From Crocinitomicaceae bacterium (lineage in GTDB: Bacteria; Bacteroidota; Bacteroidia; Flavobacteriales_D; Parvicellaceae): a stretch of 62,059 nucleotides of DNA. This document shows positions 47,387 to 55,885 of the stretch, one piece after another. The stretch's first letter is position 1; every line of letters begins with the position of its first letter. The position numbers were made by a program, and so were the translations under genes. The stretch lies in assembly GCA_002716065.1 (NCBI GenBank), contig PAZE01000031.1, positions 1 to 62,059 of the forward strand, written 5' to 3'. Below the pieces are notes generated by a model. It saw only the letters and a list, made by a program, of their open reading frames with translations, was not told the DNA's origin and searched no databases.

Positions 47387-48254
47387 GGTCAGATTCTTTT
47401 AAAGGGGTTTTTAGCATTTCTCTTGTTTCCTGTATTGTAGCAATTGATCTACCCATCATATTGGCAAGCTTAACACCCCAATCGACACATTCTCCATTAG
47501 ATTTTGCCATTTCATTATTAGGTAAATAGAAGTTGTCTTCTAGTCCCACTCTAAAATTACCACCCATAGTACAAGCTACAGCAGCCATCTGCCATTGCTT
47601 TCTGCTAATGGCAATTACCTGCCAGAAGGCATCTTTTGGGACTTGCTCTATCTGATGAATTAGGTTTTGTGTTGTGGCTGGTATCCCCCCTAATACTCCC
47701 ATAACAAGACTGTAGCAAGCATTGTCAGGCAAGAGCCCCATCTCTCTTAGTGGTTCAGCATTTCTAATGTGTCCCGTGTCAAAGCATTCCATTTCTGGAG
47801 TAACACCATTTTCATTCATTGTCTTTACTACCTCTATCATTGTGTCAAAAGAATTTTCAAAGACTCCATTCCAAAAAAATTGTTTGGTTTTTTTTGAGAA
47901 AATAGCATAATTCATGCTTCCCATATTAAAGGCTGCCATGTCTGGTTTTGTTGCAGGTAGATGTTTTACTCTATCTTTTGCAGTCATGCCAATTGCTCCT
48001 GTTGAATAATTAATGATCACATCCGGACAACGCTTTCTTACTTGCTCATGGATTTGTTCAAAAACCTCAGTCCTCCAACTGGGGGCTCCGTCATCTTCAC
48101 GAGCATGAATGTGTACTATACTGGCTCCTGCATCTACTGCTCTTTTGGCTTCCTCTCCAAGCTCTTTAGGAGTGAAAGGAATATAAGGGCAGTGGCTTCT
48201 ATTGGTTGCTGCTCCAGTTAATGCTGCTGATAAGATTAATTTTTTTTGTCCCAT
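47379..48254 (-). CDS. Beta-keto acid cleavage enzyme (BKACE, DUF849)
   Basis: A 291-residue TIM-barrel enzyme of the BKACE family, whose founding member is 3-keto-5-aminohexanoate cleavage enzyme. The family uses acetyl-CoA and a zinc ion to cleave a free beta-keto acid into acetoacetate and a new acyl-CoA. The zinc ligands H48 and H50 (SIVHIHARED), the ECFDTGH segment, and GNFRVGLEDNFYLPNN are present. The substrate is not known, but in this operon it could turn R-CO-CH2-COOH into R-CO-CoA. It is the least expected member of an Atu/Liu-like set. Its TGA stop overlaps the next start. Confidence 0.93.
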   Translation of the reverse strand: MGQKKLILSAALTGAATNRSHCPYIPFTPKELGEEAKRAVDAGASIVHIHAREDDGAPSWRTEVFEQIHEQVRKRCPDVIINYSTGAIGMTAKDRVKHLPATKPDMAAFNMGSMNYAIFSKKTKQFFWNGVFENSFDTMIEVVKTMNENGVTPEMECFDTGHIRNAEPLREMGLLPDNACYSLVMGVLGGIPATTQNLIHQIEQVPKDAFWQVIAISRKQWQMAAVACTMGGNFRVGLEDNFYLPNNEMAKSNGECVDWGVKLANMMGRSIATIQETREMLKTPLKESDHV

Positions 48255-48260
48255 AGTTTT

Positions 48261-49079
48261 TTATTCACCAGTCCATATTGGTTTTCTTTTTTCTTTAAAT
48301 GCGCTGATTCCTTCTTGTCCATCTTTGGTCATAATGGTTTTTTGAAGCATCTGCATTAAATATTCATGCTGTCCCTGCTTTTTAGTTATTTTTTCATAAG
48401 CTTCTAATCCAAAACGAATTGCAGAAGGGGAGTTTTCTTTAAGATCTTCTATTAATGAGTTTACAGTTTCATCTACTTTCTCTTTAGTAGTGAGATTAGT
48501 TATTAACCCAAGCTCATAGGCTTCTTGAGCAGGTAGGTTATATCCTCTTATACACCAGTCTATTACTTTTCTAGCAGGCATAATGTTAATAAGTGTAGCC
48601 ATAACTTGAAAAGGAAAGATTCCTTTTTTTACTTCAGGAAGACCTAGCTTTATTTCTTTATGAGCAACTACATATGTGCTGCCAGCTAAGAAGAAAAAAC
48701 CTCCTGCATACACATCACCATTTACTTTAGCAATCACGGGTTTGTGAACAGAACTAAATAATTCTCCAATTAACAATTGATTTTTTGGTGCAGGAATGGA
48801 AGAATTAAATTCACCAGTCATACCCATGAAAGCTTTTAAATCTGCCCCTGCACAGAAAACATTTCCTTTGGCTTGAATAACAACTGCCCATATTGAATTT
48901 TCTATGTGTGCATAATTCAAGGCAAAAGCCAATTCGTTAATCATGTGTGGGTGGATCGCATTTTTCTTTTCTTCTCTGTTAAGTGTAAGGGTTAACACAT
49001 GATCTTTTTCCAAACATGTGATAAATGCAAATGTTTCTGAGTGAATATTTTGTAACTGTTCTTTACTATAGTGATCCAT
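48261..49079 (-). CDS. Enoyl-CoA hydratase/isomerase family protein
   Basis: A 272-residue crotonase-superfamily protein. The oxyanion-hole segments are FCAGADLKAFMGMT and KVNGDVYAGGFFFLAGS; LGLPEVKKGIFPFQV carries a conserved Glu. Expected reaction: hydration of a 3-substituted glutaconyl-CoA formed by the adjacent carboxylase, as AtuE or LiuC does in terpene and leucine catabolism. The gene overlaps the carboxylase alpha-subunit gene by 14 nt, which supports this coupling. Simple short-chain enoyl-CoA hydration is the alternative. Confidence 0.9.
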   Translation of the reverse strand: MDHYSKEQLQNIHSETFAFITCLEKDHVLTLTLNREEKKNAIHPHMINELAFALNYAHIENSIWAVVIQAKGNVFCAGADLKAFMGMTGEFNSSIPAPKNQLLIGELFSSVHKPVIAKVNGDVYAGGFFFLAGSTYVVAHKEIKLGLPEVKKGIFPFQVMATLINIMPARKVIDWCIRGYNLPAQEAYELGLITNLTTKEKVDETVNSLIEDLKENSPSAIRFGLEAYEKITKKQGQHEYLMQMLQKTIMTKDGQEGISAFKEKRKPIWTGE

Positions 49080-51054
49080 TTGGGCTTTTTAGTTTGATTA
49101 GTAAATGTCCAGCTTCAATATTGTCTCCCACAGAAGCGAAAACTTCTTCAACTGTACCGTCTTGATCGGCTAATATGGTATTTTCCATTTTCATGGATGA
49201 TAAAACAACTAGTCCTTCACCTGATTTTATTTTATCTCCTTCTTTTACCAATAATTTGATTACTTGAGATGGCATTGGAGATTCGTAGGTTCCTTTTTGT
49301 TTTTCTTTTTTTATTTCAGGAAACCGTTCTTGTTGGTTAAGCACTGTATTTCCAGTAGTTTCATTATTTATAAAAAAAGTGGTGCCATTTTTAATGATGC
49401 TAAATTCATGTTGAATACCATTGATTTCAATTTGTATTCTGTTCTGACTGCTACTAACAATCTGCGCTTTGTAAGAACAGTCGTTAATAGTGAAGTCAAA
49501 ATTACTTTTTACACATCTATATGTAACTTTAATAGAATCCTCTTTGTATAGGAAGGTTTCAGCTTGTGGAATATAGAAGTTGCTTCTCCATCCAGATGGA
49601 ATCGAATTAAGAAGTGTTCTTTTGTCTTCTCTTTTTTGCCAGTCGAATAATACAGCTGATAAAGCAGCTAAATTTTGCTTTTCAGTAGCTTTGTTTTCAT
49701 TGATTAATGCTGGATTTTCGTCAATAAAATGGGTATTGTATTTTCCATTTTCAAAGTCAGTATTCTTACAGATGTTTAATAAGAAATCCTGATTGGTAGT
49801 AATCCCCAAACAGTTCATGTTACTAAGTACATATTTTAATTTCCTTTGCGCACTTTCACGGTCTTTATCATGTATGATTATTTTAGCAATCATAGGATCG
49901 TAGTGAATGGTAATGGCAGAACCTGATTCAATTGATGATTCTATTCTTAAGCCATCAATTTTTGGCATATCGAATTGAAAAATAGTACCAGTTACTGGTA
50001 GAAAGTTATTGGAAGGGTCCTCGGCATATAGTCTTGCTTCTATTGCATAACCGTTTACTTTTATGTCTTTCTGTTGATGTTTTAATGCTATACCTTGCGA
50101 AGATTCAATTTGCATTTGAACAAGATCTAAACCTGTAACTTCTTCTGTAACAGGGTGCTCGACTTGAAGTCGAGTGTTTACCTCCAAAAAGTAGTAATCC
50201 TTAGAATTATCATCATAAATAAATTCAACAGTACCCGCATTATCGTAGTTAAGTGCCTTAGCTGCATTTACAGCTGAATCACCCATCTTTTTTCTTAATT
50301 TTTCACTCATAATAGGAGAGGGGCTTTCTTCTATTACTTTTTGGTGTCTTCTTTGAATCGTACATTCTCTCTCTAAAAGATGAATGGCATTACCATGCTG
50401 ATCACCAAAGATTTGAAATTCAATATGTCTTCCAGAAGAAATGTATTTTTCTACAATCATTTCATCGTCTCCAAAAGCATTTTTGGCCTCTCTTTTGGCA
50501 GATGCTATGGCATTGTCCAATTCTTTCTTGTTGTTGACCACTCTCATACCTTTACCACCTCCACCAGCTGTTGCTTTTAACAACACTGGAAACCCTATTT
50601 TTTCTGCTTCTTTTTTTAGTTTTTCATTGCTTTGATCTTTGCCTTGATAGCCAGGAATGATTGGTACATTGTGTTTAGCCATTAGGGATTTGGCTTTTGA
50701 TTTTGAGCCCATTAATTCAATGGCTTTTGAGTTGGGGCCAATAAAAATGATTTTATTTTTAACGCAAAGTTTAGCAAAAGTTGCGTTTTCAGATAAAAAT
50801 CCATATCCAGGATGAATAGCATCAGCTTGAACTCTTTTTGCTGCATCTATGATTTTGTTTTGATCTAGGTAGGAATCACTTGGATTATTGTTCCCGATAA
50901 AAACAGCACTATCTGCTTCCTTTACAAAAGGAGCATATTTATCTGCAGTTGAATAAACAGCAATAGATCTTATGCCCATTAATCGGCAGGTTCTTATTAC
51001 TCTTGAAGCAATTTCTCCTCTGTTAGCAATTAGTATGGAATCTATTTTTTTCAT
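49066..51054 (-). CDS. Acyl-CoA carboxylase alpha subunit (biotin carboxylase + biotin carrier)
   Basis: A 662-residue biotin-dependent subunit like MccA/AtuF. Biotin carboxylase fills residues 1-450 (SILIANRGEIASRVIRTCRL; ATP-grasp KATAGGGGKGMRVV; EVNTRLQVEHPVTEE). A linker/BT region follows and the C-terminal carrier has biotinylated K622 in VVLSSMKMEN. It carboxylates biotin with ATP and bicarbonate, then hands CO2 to the beta subunit encoded immediately upstream (1-nt TAATG overlap). The substrate class is set by the beta subunit. Length and domain order fit methylcrotonyl/geranyl-CoA carboxylases, not the shorter acetyl-CoA carboxylase AccC. Confidence 0.95.
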   Translation of the reverse strand: MKKIDSILIANRGEIASRVIRTCRLMGIRSIAVYSTADKYAPFVKEADSAVFIGNNNPSDSYLDQNKIIDAAKRVQADAIHPGYGFLSENATFAKLCVKNKIIFIGPNSKAIELMGSKSKAKSLMAKHNVPIIPGYQGKDQSNEKLKKEAEKIGFPVLLKATAGGGGKGMRVVNNKKELDNAIASAKREAKNAFGDDEMIVEKYISSGRHIEFQIFGDQHGNAIHLLERECTIQRRHQKVIEESPSPIMSEKLRKKMGDSAVNAAKALNYDNAGTVEFIYDDNSKDYYFLEVNTRLQVEHPVTEEVTGLDLVQMQIESSQGIALKHQQKDIKVNGYAIEARLYAEDPSNNFLPVTGTIFQFDMPKIDGLRIESSIESGSAITIHYDPMIAKIIIHDKDRESAQRKLKYVLSNMNCLGITTNQDFLLNICKNTDFENGKYNTHFIDENPALINENKATEKQNLAALSAVLFDWQKREDKRTLLNSIPSGWRSNFYIPQAETFLYKEDSIKVTYRCVKSNFDFTINDCSYKAQIVSSSQNRIQIEINGIQHEFSIIKNGTTFFINNETTGNTVLNQQERFPEIKKEKQKGTYESPMPSQVIKLLVKEGDKIKSGEGLVVLSSMKMENTILADQDGTVEEVFASVGDNIEAGHLLIKLKSPNGSL

Positions 51055-52655
51055 TACATTCTCCAGACGCCAAAACTGTCTGCGCCTTTTATCTTTTGAT
51101 TGTACAATACGGCTAAAGCAAAGCCTAGATAATTTCTTGTTTCTCTTGGATCGATTACTCCATCATCCCATAGCTCAGAAGTTGAATGCCATGAAGAAGC
51201 TTTGGATTCTGCTTCGCTTATTAGCATTGCTTTAATCATGTTGCCTTGCTCTTGGTCATATTCTTCTCCTCTTGCTTTTGCAGAAGCTCTTTGAATAATC
51301 TCCATCACCCCAGAAAGTTGTTCCGATCCCATAACACCAATCTTAGCATTTGGGTAAGTAAATAGAAAATTAGGGTCGTACGATCTTCCGTTCATTCCGT
51401 AATTACCTGCTCCAAAAGAAGAACCAATCATTAGGGTAATAGAAGGAACTTCACTGTTGGATACTGCATTGATCAGTTTGGCTCCGTTTTTAATGATTCC
51501 TCCTTCTTCATATTCTTTACCCACCATATATCCAGTAGTGTTTTGTAAAAAAATTAAAGGAATATCGTTTTTATTGGAAAGCTGAATAAAATGGGCCGCT
51601 TTGTTAGCAGAATCAGAAAAGATAACTCCATTGTTTCCTAGTATTCCAACAGGGTATCCGTGAATTTTAGTCCAGCCACATACCATAGTTTTGCCGAATT
51701 CAGGTTTGAATTCAGAAAATTCAGATCCATCCGTAACTCTCATAATCAGCTCTCTAACATCCATAGGTGTTTTAACATCTGCAGGTACTACACCTAAAAT
51801 CTCTTCGGGATTGAATAATGGTGGTTTAATCTGTTTTTCAGCAGATTGATGTGGTTTTTCAACTTTAATGAACTCCATTATTTCTCTTGCCATTCTAATG
51901 CCATCGAATTCGTCTTCTGCTAAATAATCTGAAACTCCAGAAACTCGGCTGTGCATTTGAGCACCTCCCAATTCTTCTTCTGTTGAAACTTCATTAGTTG
52001 CCATTTTTACCAATGGAGGTCCTGCGAGGAATACTTTTGCTGCGTTCTTTTGAAAGATGGCATAGTCAGACATTCCAGGAACATAAGCACCTCCTGCAGT
52101 AGCATTTCCAAAAACTACAGAAATGGTAGTAAGTCCCATTTTAGATCTTCTTGTAATTTCTCTAAATGCTTCGCCTCCATAGTTGAAGATCTTTGCCTGA
52201 TCTGGAAGATTGGCACCTCCACTTTCTACAAGATTAATAGTGGGTAATTTATTCTCTCTCGTAATCTGACTTACTCTAAGCCCCTTAAATACGGTAGCAT
52301 AATCAACAGATCCACCTTTTCTAGTACCCACATTAGAATTAATCATACAGAGTTTTCCTTGGACAAGACCTATTCCAGAAACATTGGTTCCTCCGGCTCC
52401 AAAACCTCCTTTTTTTTCCATTCCAGCTAAAGGAAGTAATTCTAGAAAAGGGCTGTCTTTGTCTAAAACATATTCGATTCGCTCTCTAGCAAGCATTTTA
52501 CCTCTTTTTCTTGCTTTTTCTATATGCTTTTCTTTTCCTTGAAATCGAGCTTCATGCAAATGTTTTTCTAGTTTTTCAACCAGTTTTAACATTTCAGAAG
52601 CATTTTCGGCAAAGGCTTCGCTATTGGCGTTGATATTTGATTTTAGCTTTTTCAA
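51054..52655 (-). CDS. Acyl-CoA carboxylase beta subunit (carboxyltransferase), geranyl/methylcrotonyl type
   Basis: A 533-residue carboxyltransferase. GGSVDYATVFKGLRVSQ, NLVESGGANLPDQ, NATAGGAYVPGMSDYA and KVFLAGPPLVKMAT bind CoA and the acyl group; LQNTTGYMVGKEYEEGG and GSSFGAGNYGMNGR are in the biotin half. The segment before the TAGGAYVP motif reads EAFREITRRSKMGL where classic MCC-beta has RIFFNQARMSAQGI, so this is not an ordinary leucine-pathway MCC. ELGGAQMHSRVSGVSDYLAE is typical of AtuC/acyl-CoA carboxylase relatives. Likely substrate: a beta-methyl alpha,beta-unsaturated acyl-CoA. It is first after tetR (11 nt gap). Confidence 0.92.
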   Translation of the reverse strand: MKKLKSNINANSEAFAENASEMLKLVEKLEKHLHEARFQGKEKHIEKARKRGKMLARERIEYVLDKDSPFLELLPLAGMEKKGGFGAGGTNVSGIGLVQGKLCMINSNVGTRKGGSVDYATVFKGLRVSQITRENKLPTINLVESGGANLPDQAKIFNYGGEAFREITRRSKMGLTTISVVFGNATAGGAYVPGMSDYAIFQKNAAKVFLAGPPLVKMATNEVSTEEELGGAQMHSRVSGVSDYLAEDEFDGIRMAREIMEFIKVEKPHQSAEKQIKPPLFNPEEILGVVPADVKTPMDVRELIMRVTDGSEFSEFKPEFGKTMVCGWTKIHGYPVGILGNNGVIFSDSANKAAHFIQLSNKNDIPLIFLQNTTGYMVGKEYEEGGIIKNGAKLINAVSNSEVPSITLMIGSSFGAGNYGMNGRSYDPNFLFTYPNAKIGVMGSEQLSGVMEIIQRASAKARGEEYDQEQGNMIKAMLISEAESKASSWHSTSELWDDGVIDPRETRNYLGFALAVLYNQKIKGADSFGVWRM

Positions 52656-52666
52656 TGTGCCAACAA

Positions 52667-53323
52667 TTAAAATGAGATGTAGTTAGAAAGGTTTACTTCA
52701 AAAGGCTTACTGATTTCATTGAAATAATCTTCACCAAAGAATTTTTTGAACGATTGCATTCCTTTGTCTGTAAAATGTGGAATCATAAGGCTCCAAATGA
52801 TTTTCTCTCCATCTTTAATGGATATTTCATTACATACGTTTTCTTTTGAATTCCAATAAAATGCAATTAACCATGTTAAAAAGGCAATGTTGTTATAGGT
52901 TCCGGGAAACTGTTCTTCTTTTACATTTCCTATGCTTATTGAAAATGCAATACCAGCTTTAATATCATTTATAAAATGGCTGGTCATTTCTTTGAATTTT
53001 TTTCTTAGCATTTGATTATTCAGCACATGGGGGTCTTGAAAAATAAATGAATACTGCTTTTGAAATTTAAAATACAATTGTACTTCGTTATGTAGGTTTT
53101 CAAAAGAAGGTAGCTGTCTAGACTTAGCTCTTTCTTTCTCTATTTTATCCCACATTTGGTCAGATATTCCTTTTAGAAGACTCTCTTTATCTTTAAAATG
53201 ATAGGTTAGATTTCCTCTACTTATTCCTAATGTGTTTGCGAGCTCAAATAAATTAACTGCACTAAATCCTGACTTGTTAAAGGCTTTGGTGGCCTCATTC
53301 ATTATTTTTTCTCTTGTTTTCAC
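52667..53323 (-). CDS. TetR/AcrR-family transcriptional regulator
   Basis: A 218-residue dimeric repressor. The N-terminal helix-turn-helix is clear (MNEATKAFNKSGFSAVNLFELANTLGISRGNLTYHFKDKESLL, read in pieces at about 8-50). The C-terminal ligand domain is not assignable. It heads the 13-gene operon and lies 21 nt downstream of a palindrome-overlapped promoter, so it probably represses its own operon and is released by an acyl-CoA intermediate, as AtuR is in Pseudomonas. The effector is inferred. Confidence 0.93.
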   Translation of the reverse strand: MKTREKIMNEATKAFNKSGFSAVNLFELANTLGISRGNLTYHFKDKESLLKGISDQMWDKIEKERAKSRQLPSFENLHNEVQLYFKFQKQYSFIFQDPHVLNNQMLRKKFKEMTSHFINDIKAGIAFSISIGNVKEEQFPGTYNNIAFLTWLIAFYWNSKENVCNEISIKDGEKIIWSLMIPHFTDKGMQSFKKFFGEDYFNEISKPFEVNLSNYISF

Positions 53324-53350
53324 TGATTGTGAGGTTTAATAAATTTCGGG

Positions 53351-53393
53351 TAAAGTTATTAATAAAAAATTAATTAGTCAAAATTAACTAATT
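53351..53393 (-). promoter_or_regulatory. Promoter and probable TetR operator of the catabolic operon
   Basis: On the minus strand TTG (53381-53379) is followed after 20 nt by TAACTTTA (53358-53351), close to the TAnnTTTG -7 consensus. The TTG lies in the centre of a perfect 7-bp inverted repeat, AATTAGT-N8-ACTAATT (53372-53393), so a bound dimer would block the promoter. The -7 element ends 28 nt before the tetR start codon. Site geometry is seen; binding by the TetR protein is inferred. Confidence 0.7.
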
Positions 53394-53453
53394 TATTTTA
53401 ACGATTTTAACATGCGTTCAAGAAAAAGACAAGAAAATGAAGAATTAGGGCAT

Positions 53454-53482
53454 AAAAAAAGCCGGAAGATATCCGGCTTTTT
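53454..53482. terminator. Bidirectional terminator next to the tRNA gene
   Basis: AAAAAGCCGGA-loop-TCCGGCTTTTT: the GCCGGA/TCCGGC core is 6 bp and is extended by A/T pairs, with a 5-nt AGATA loop. It follows the 3' end of the minus-strand tRNA by 8 nt and would end tRNA transcription before it reaches the tetR operon. Confidence 0.88.
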
Positions 53483-53489
53483 AGTCTAG

Positions 53490-53562
<73 letters not shown>

Positions 53563-53584
53563 CTGCAAATGTAATTTTTGTTTT

Positions 53585-53592
53585 TAACTTTG
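53585..53592 (+). promoter_or_regulatory. Possible -7 element of era
   Basis: TAACTTTG matches the TAnnTTTG consensus and lies 17 nt before the era ATG, giving a very short leader. No TTG lies at the best upstream spacing. A second match, TAAATTTG at 53598-53605, with TTTTTG 17 nt upstream, would give a nearly leaderless mRNA. Either may be the real element. Confidence 0.45.
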
Positions 53593-53609
53593 CAAACTAA
53601 ATTTGAAAA

Positions 53610-54485
53610 ATGTCGCATAAAGCAGGGTTTGTTAATATTATTGGAAGTCCAAATGTTGGAAAGTCTACACTTATGAATAAGCTAGTAGGAGAAAAGCTTT
53701 CAATCATTACTTCAAAGATGCAAACTACGCGCCATCGAATTCTTGGAATTGTAAATGATGATAATTATCAAATTGTTTTCTCAGATACACCAGGAATTAT
53801 AGATCCAGGATATAAGCTGCATGAGAACATGATGAAGTTTGTCGCTGAAGCTATTAAGGATGCTGATGTGCTAATTGTAATGACAGATATCTATGAATCT
53901 ATTGATAAACTTAAAGATAGAATTGAGAAGTTGGCGCATTTAGAAATTCCAGTTTTGGTACTCATTAATAAGATAGACCAGTCCGATGCTGAAAAATTAG
54001 TTGAGCAAGTAGAATCTTGGAAAAAGTTACTTCCAAAAGCAGAGATTCTTCCTATTTCAGCTCTTCATAACCTTGGAGCCGATTTTATTCTTCCTAGAAT
54101 TATTGAGCTTTTGCCTGATTCACCACCCTATTTTGGCAAAGATGAACTCACCAATAGAAATACTCGATTTTTCATCTCTGAAATTATTAGAGAGAAAATA
54201 TTATTGCAATTTAAAAAGGAAGTGCCTTATTCTTGTGAGGTGGTAGTTGAAGAGTATAAAGAAGATGAAGCTATTGTTAGAATTAGAGCAAATATTATTG
54301 TTTCAAGAGCTACCCAAAAAGGAATATTAATCGGACATAAAGGGGACAAAATCAAAAAATTGGGTATAGATTCAAGAAAGGATATTGAGAAGTTTGTTGA
54401 CAACAAGGTCCATTTAGAGTTGTTTGTTAAGGTCGATAAAGACTGGAGAAATAAAGAAGATAAACTAAAGAAATACGGATATTAA
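53610..54485 (+). CDS. era: GTPase Era
   Basis: Ribosome-assembly GTPase that binds the 3' end of 16S rRNA, 291 residues. G1 is GSPNVGKST, G3 is DTPG (near 60), G4 is NKID. The C-terminal KH domain has the GHKGDKIKKLG loop. MSHKAGFVNIIGSPNVGKST is the usual Bacteroidota start. It is followed by der after 39 nt, a common pair of ribosome-assembly GTPases. Confidence 0.98.
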   Translation: MSHKAGFVNIIGSPNVGKSTLMNKLVGEKLSIITSKMQTTRHRILGIVNDDNYQIVFSDTPGIIDPGYKLHENMMKFVAEAIKDADVLIVMTDIYESIDKLKDRIEKLAHLEIPVLVLINKIDQSDAEKLVEQVESWKKLLPKAEILPISALHNLGADFILPRIIELLPDSPPYFGKDELTNRNTRFFISEIIREKILLQFKKEVPYSCEVVVEEYKEDEAIVRIRANIIVSRATQKGILIGHKGDKIKKLGIDSRKDIEKFVDNKVHLELFVKVDKDWRNKEDKLKKYGY

Positions 54486-54524
54486 CTATAAATTTGCCAC
54501 CCATAAAAATTTAACCTTAACAAA

Positions 54525-55830
54525 TTGAGTAATATAGTTGCCATAGTAGGACGACCCAATGTCGGAAAATCTACACTTTTTAATAGATTAGTGGGGGCTA
54601 GAAAGGCCATTGTGAAAGAGGTAAGTGGCGTCACTAGAGATAGACATTATGGAAAATCTAATTGGAATGGCAAGGATTTTTCCGTAATTGATACCGGAGG
54701 ATATGTTACTGGATCTGATGATATTTTTGAAGGAGAAATACGAAGGCAAGTAGAAATTGCTATTGATGAGGCTAATGTTATTCTTTTTATGGTAGATGTT
54801 GAAACTGGGGTTACTGATTTAGATCAAGCAGTAGCATCTGTACTTCGAAAATCTGTAAAGCCTGTTTTGGTTGTTGCCAATAAAGTAGACAACAATGATC
54901 GTTTAAACGATATATATGAGTTTTACAATTTTGGCTTAGAAGAGGTTTTTGGAATTAGCTCTATTAATGGTGCAGGTACAGGCGATCTATTAGATGCAAT
55001 GGTAACCAAATTTTCTGATGATGAACCTTCTGAAGATTTGGGGCTACCTAGGATAGCAATTGTTGGAAAACCAAATGTTGGAAAATCTTCACTCACCAAT
55101 GCTTTACTAGGAAAAGAAAGAAATATTGTAACTGATATTTCAGGAACAACTAGAGATTCTATTGACACAAGATACAATGCTTTTGGTTTTGATATGGTGC
55201 TAGTAGATACTGCTGGAATTAGAAAGAAAAGCAAAGTCCATGAAGATATAGAGTTTTACTCTGTAATGCGAGCAATACGAACTATTGAAGATTGTGATGT
55301 TTGTCTATTTATGATTGATTGGGACTGAGCCTGTGCAAAATCAGGATATGAGCATTTTTTCTGTTATTGAAAAAAATAAAAAAGGCGTTGTTTTGTTGGT
55401 TAACAAATGGGATTTAATTGATAAAGACACCTCATCTACTCGAAAATATGAAGAGTCTATAAGAGAGCGAATGGCTCCATTTACTGATTTACCTATAGTT
55501 TTTATTTCTGCATTAAATAAACAACGAATACATAAAGCTCTTGAAACAGCAATGGAAGTTTATGAAAATAGAACTCAAAAAATACCTACCTCTAAAATAA
55601 ATGAGGTGATGCTGGAAGCTATTCAAAAAAATCCACCTCCTTCATACAAGGGTAAATACATAAAAATCAAGTATGTAACTCAGCTACCAACACATTCTCC
55701 ATCTTTTGCTTTTTTCTGTAACCTCCCTCAGTATATAAAAGATCCATATAAGCGATATATAGAAAATCAACTACGGGATGCATTCAACTTTAATGGTGTT
55801 CCTATTCGTATTTTCTTTAGAAAGAAATAA
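54525..55830 (+). CDS. der: GTPase Der (EngA), broken by a one-base insertion near 55320
   Basis: Ribosome-assembly GTPase with two tandem G domains (GRPNVGKST near residue 9, GKPNVGKSS near 180) and a KH-like C-terminus. The first frame stops at TGA 55326-55328 after MIDWD; the second frame continues as [19 protein letters not shown] through NKWD to the KH domain. Removing one T at 55319-55320 restores [12 protein letters not shown], matching the family consensus MIDATEG-x-Q-D, and a 434-residue protein of normal length. The TTG start (ATTGAGT) would be ATG with one T fewer. An essential gene should not be broken, so an error is the first explanation. Confidence 0.93.
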
Positions 55831-55832
55831 AA

Positions 55833-55858
55833 AAAAGCTACACATTAATGTAGCTTTT
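55833..55858. terminator. Bidirectional terminator between der and metK
   Basis: AAAAGCTACA-CATTAA-TGTAGCTTTT gives a 10-bp stem with A/T flanks on both sides, lying 2 nt after the der stop and 28 nt from the end of the convergent metK. Confidence 0.85.
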
Positions 55859-55885
55859 AGTAAAATAGATAAATAAAATTCTTAT

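Noticed and set aside
49066-52655. Simple leucine catabolism (liu/MCC) as the role of the carboxylase operon
   Set aside because: No HMG-CoA lyase gene is present, the beta-subunit pocket segment differs from MCC, and long-chain-type ALDH, PECR, SCP2 and VLCAD-like genes are not needed for leucine.
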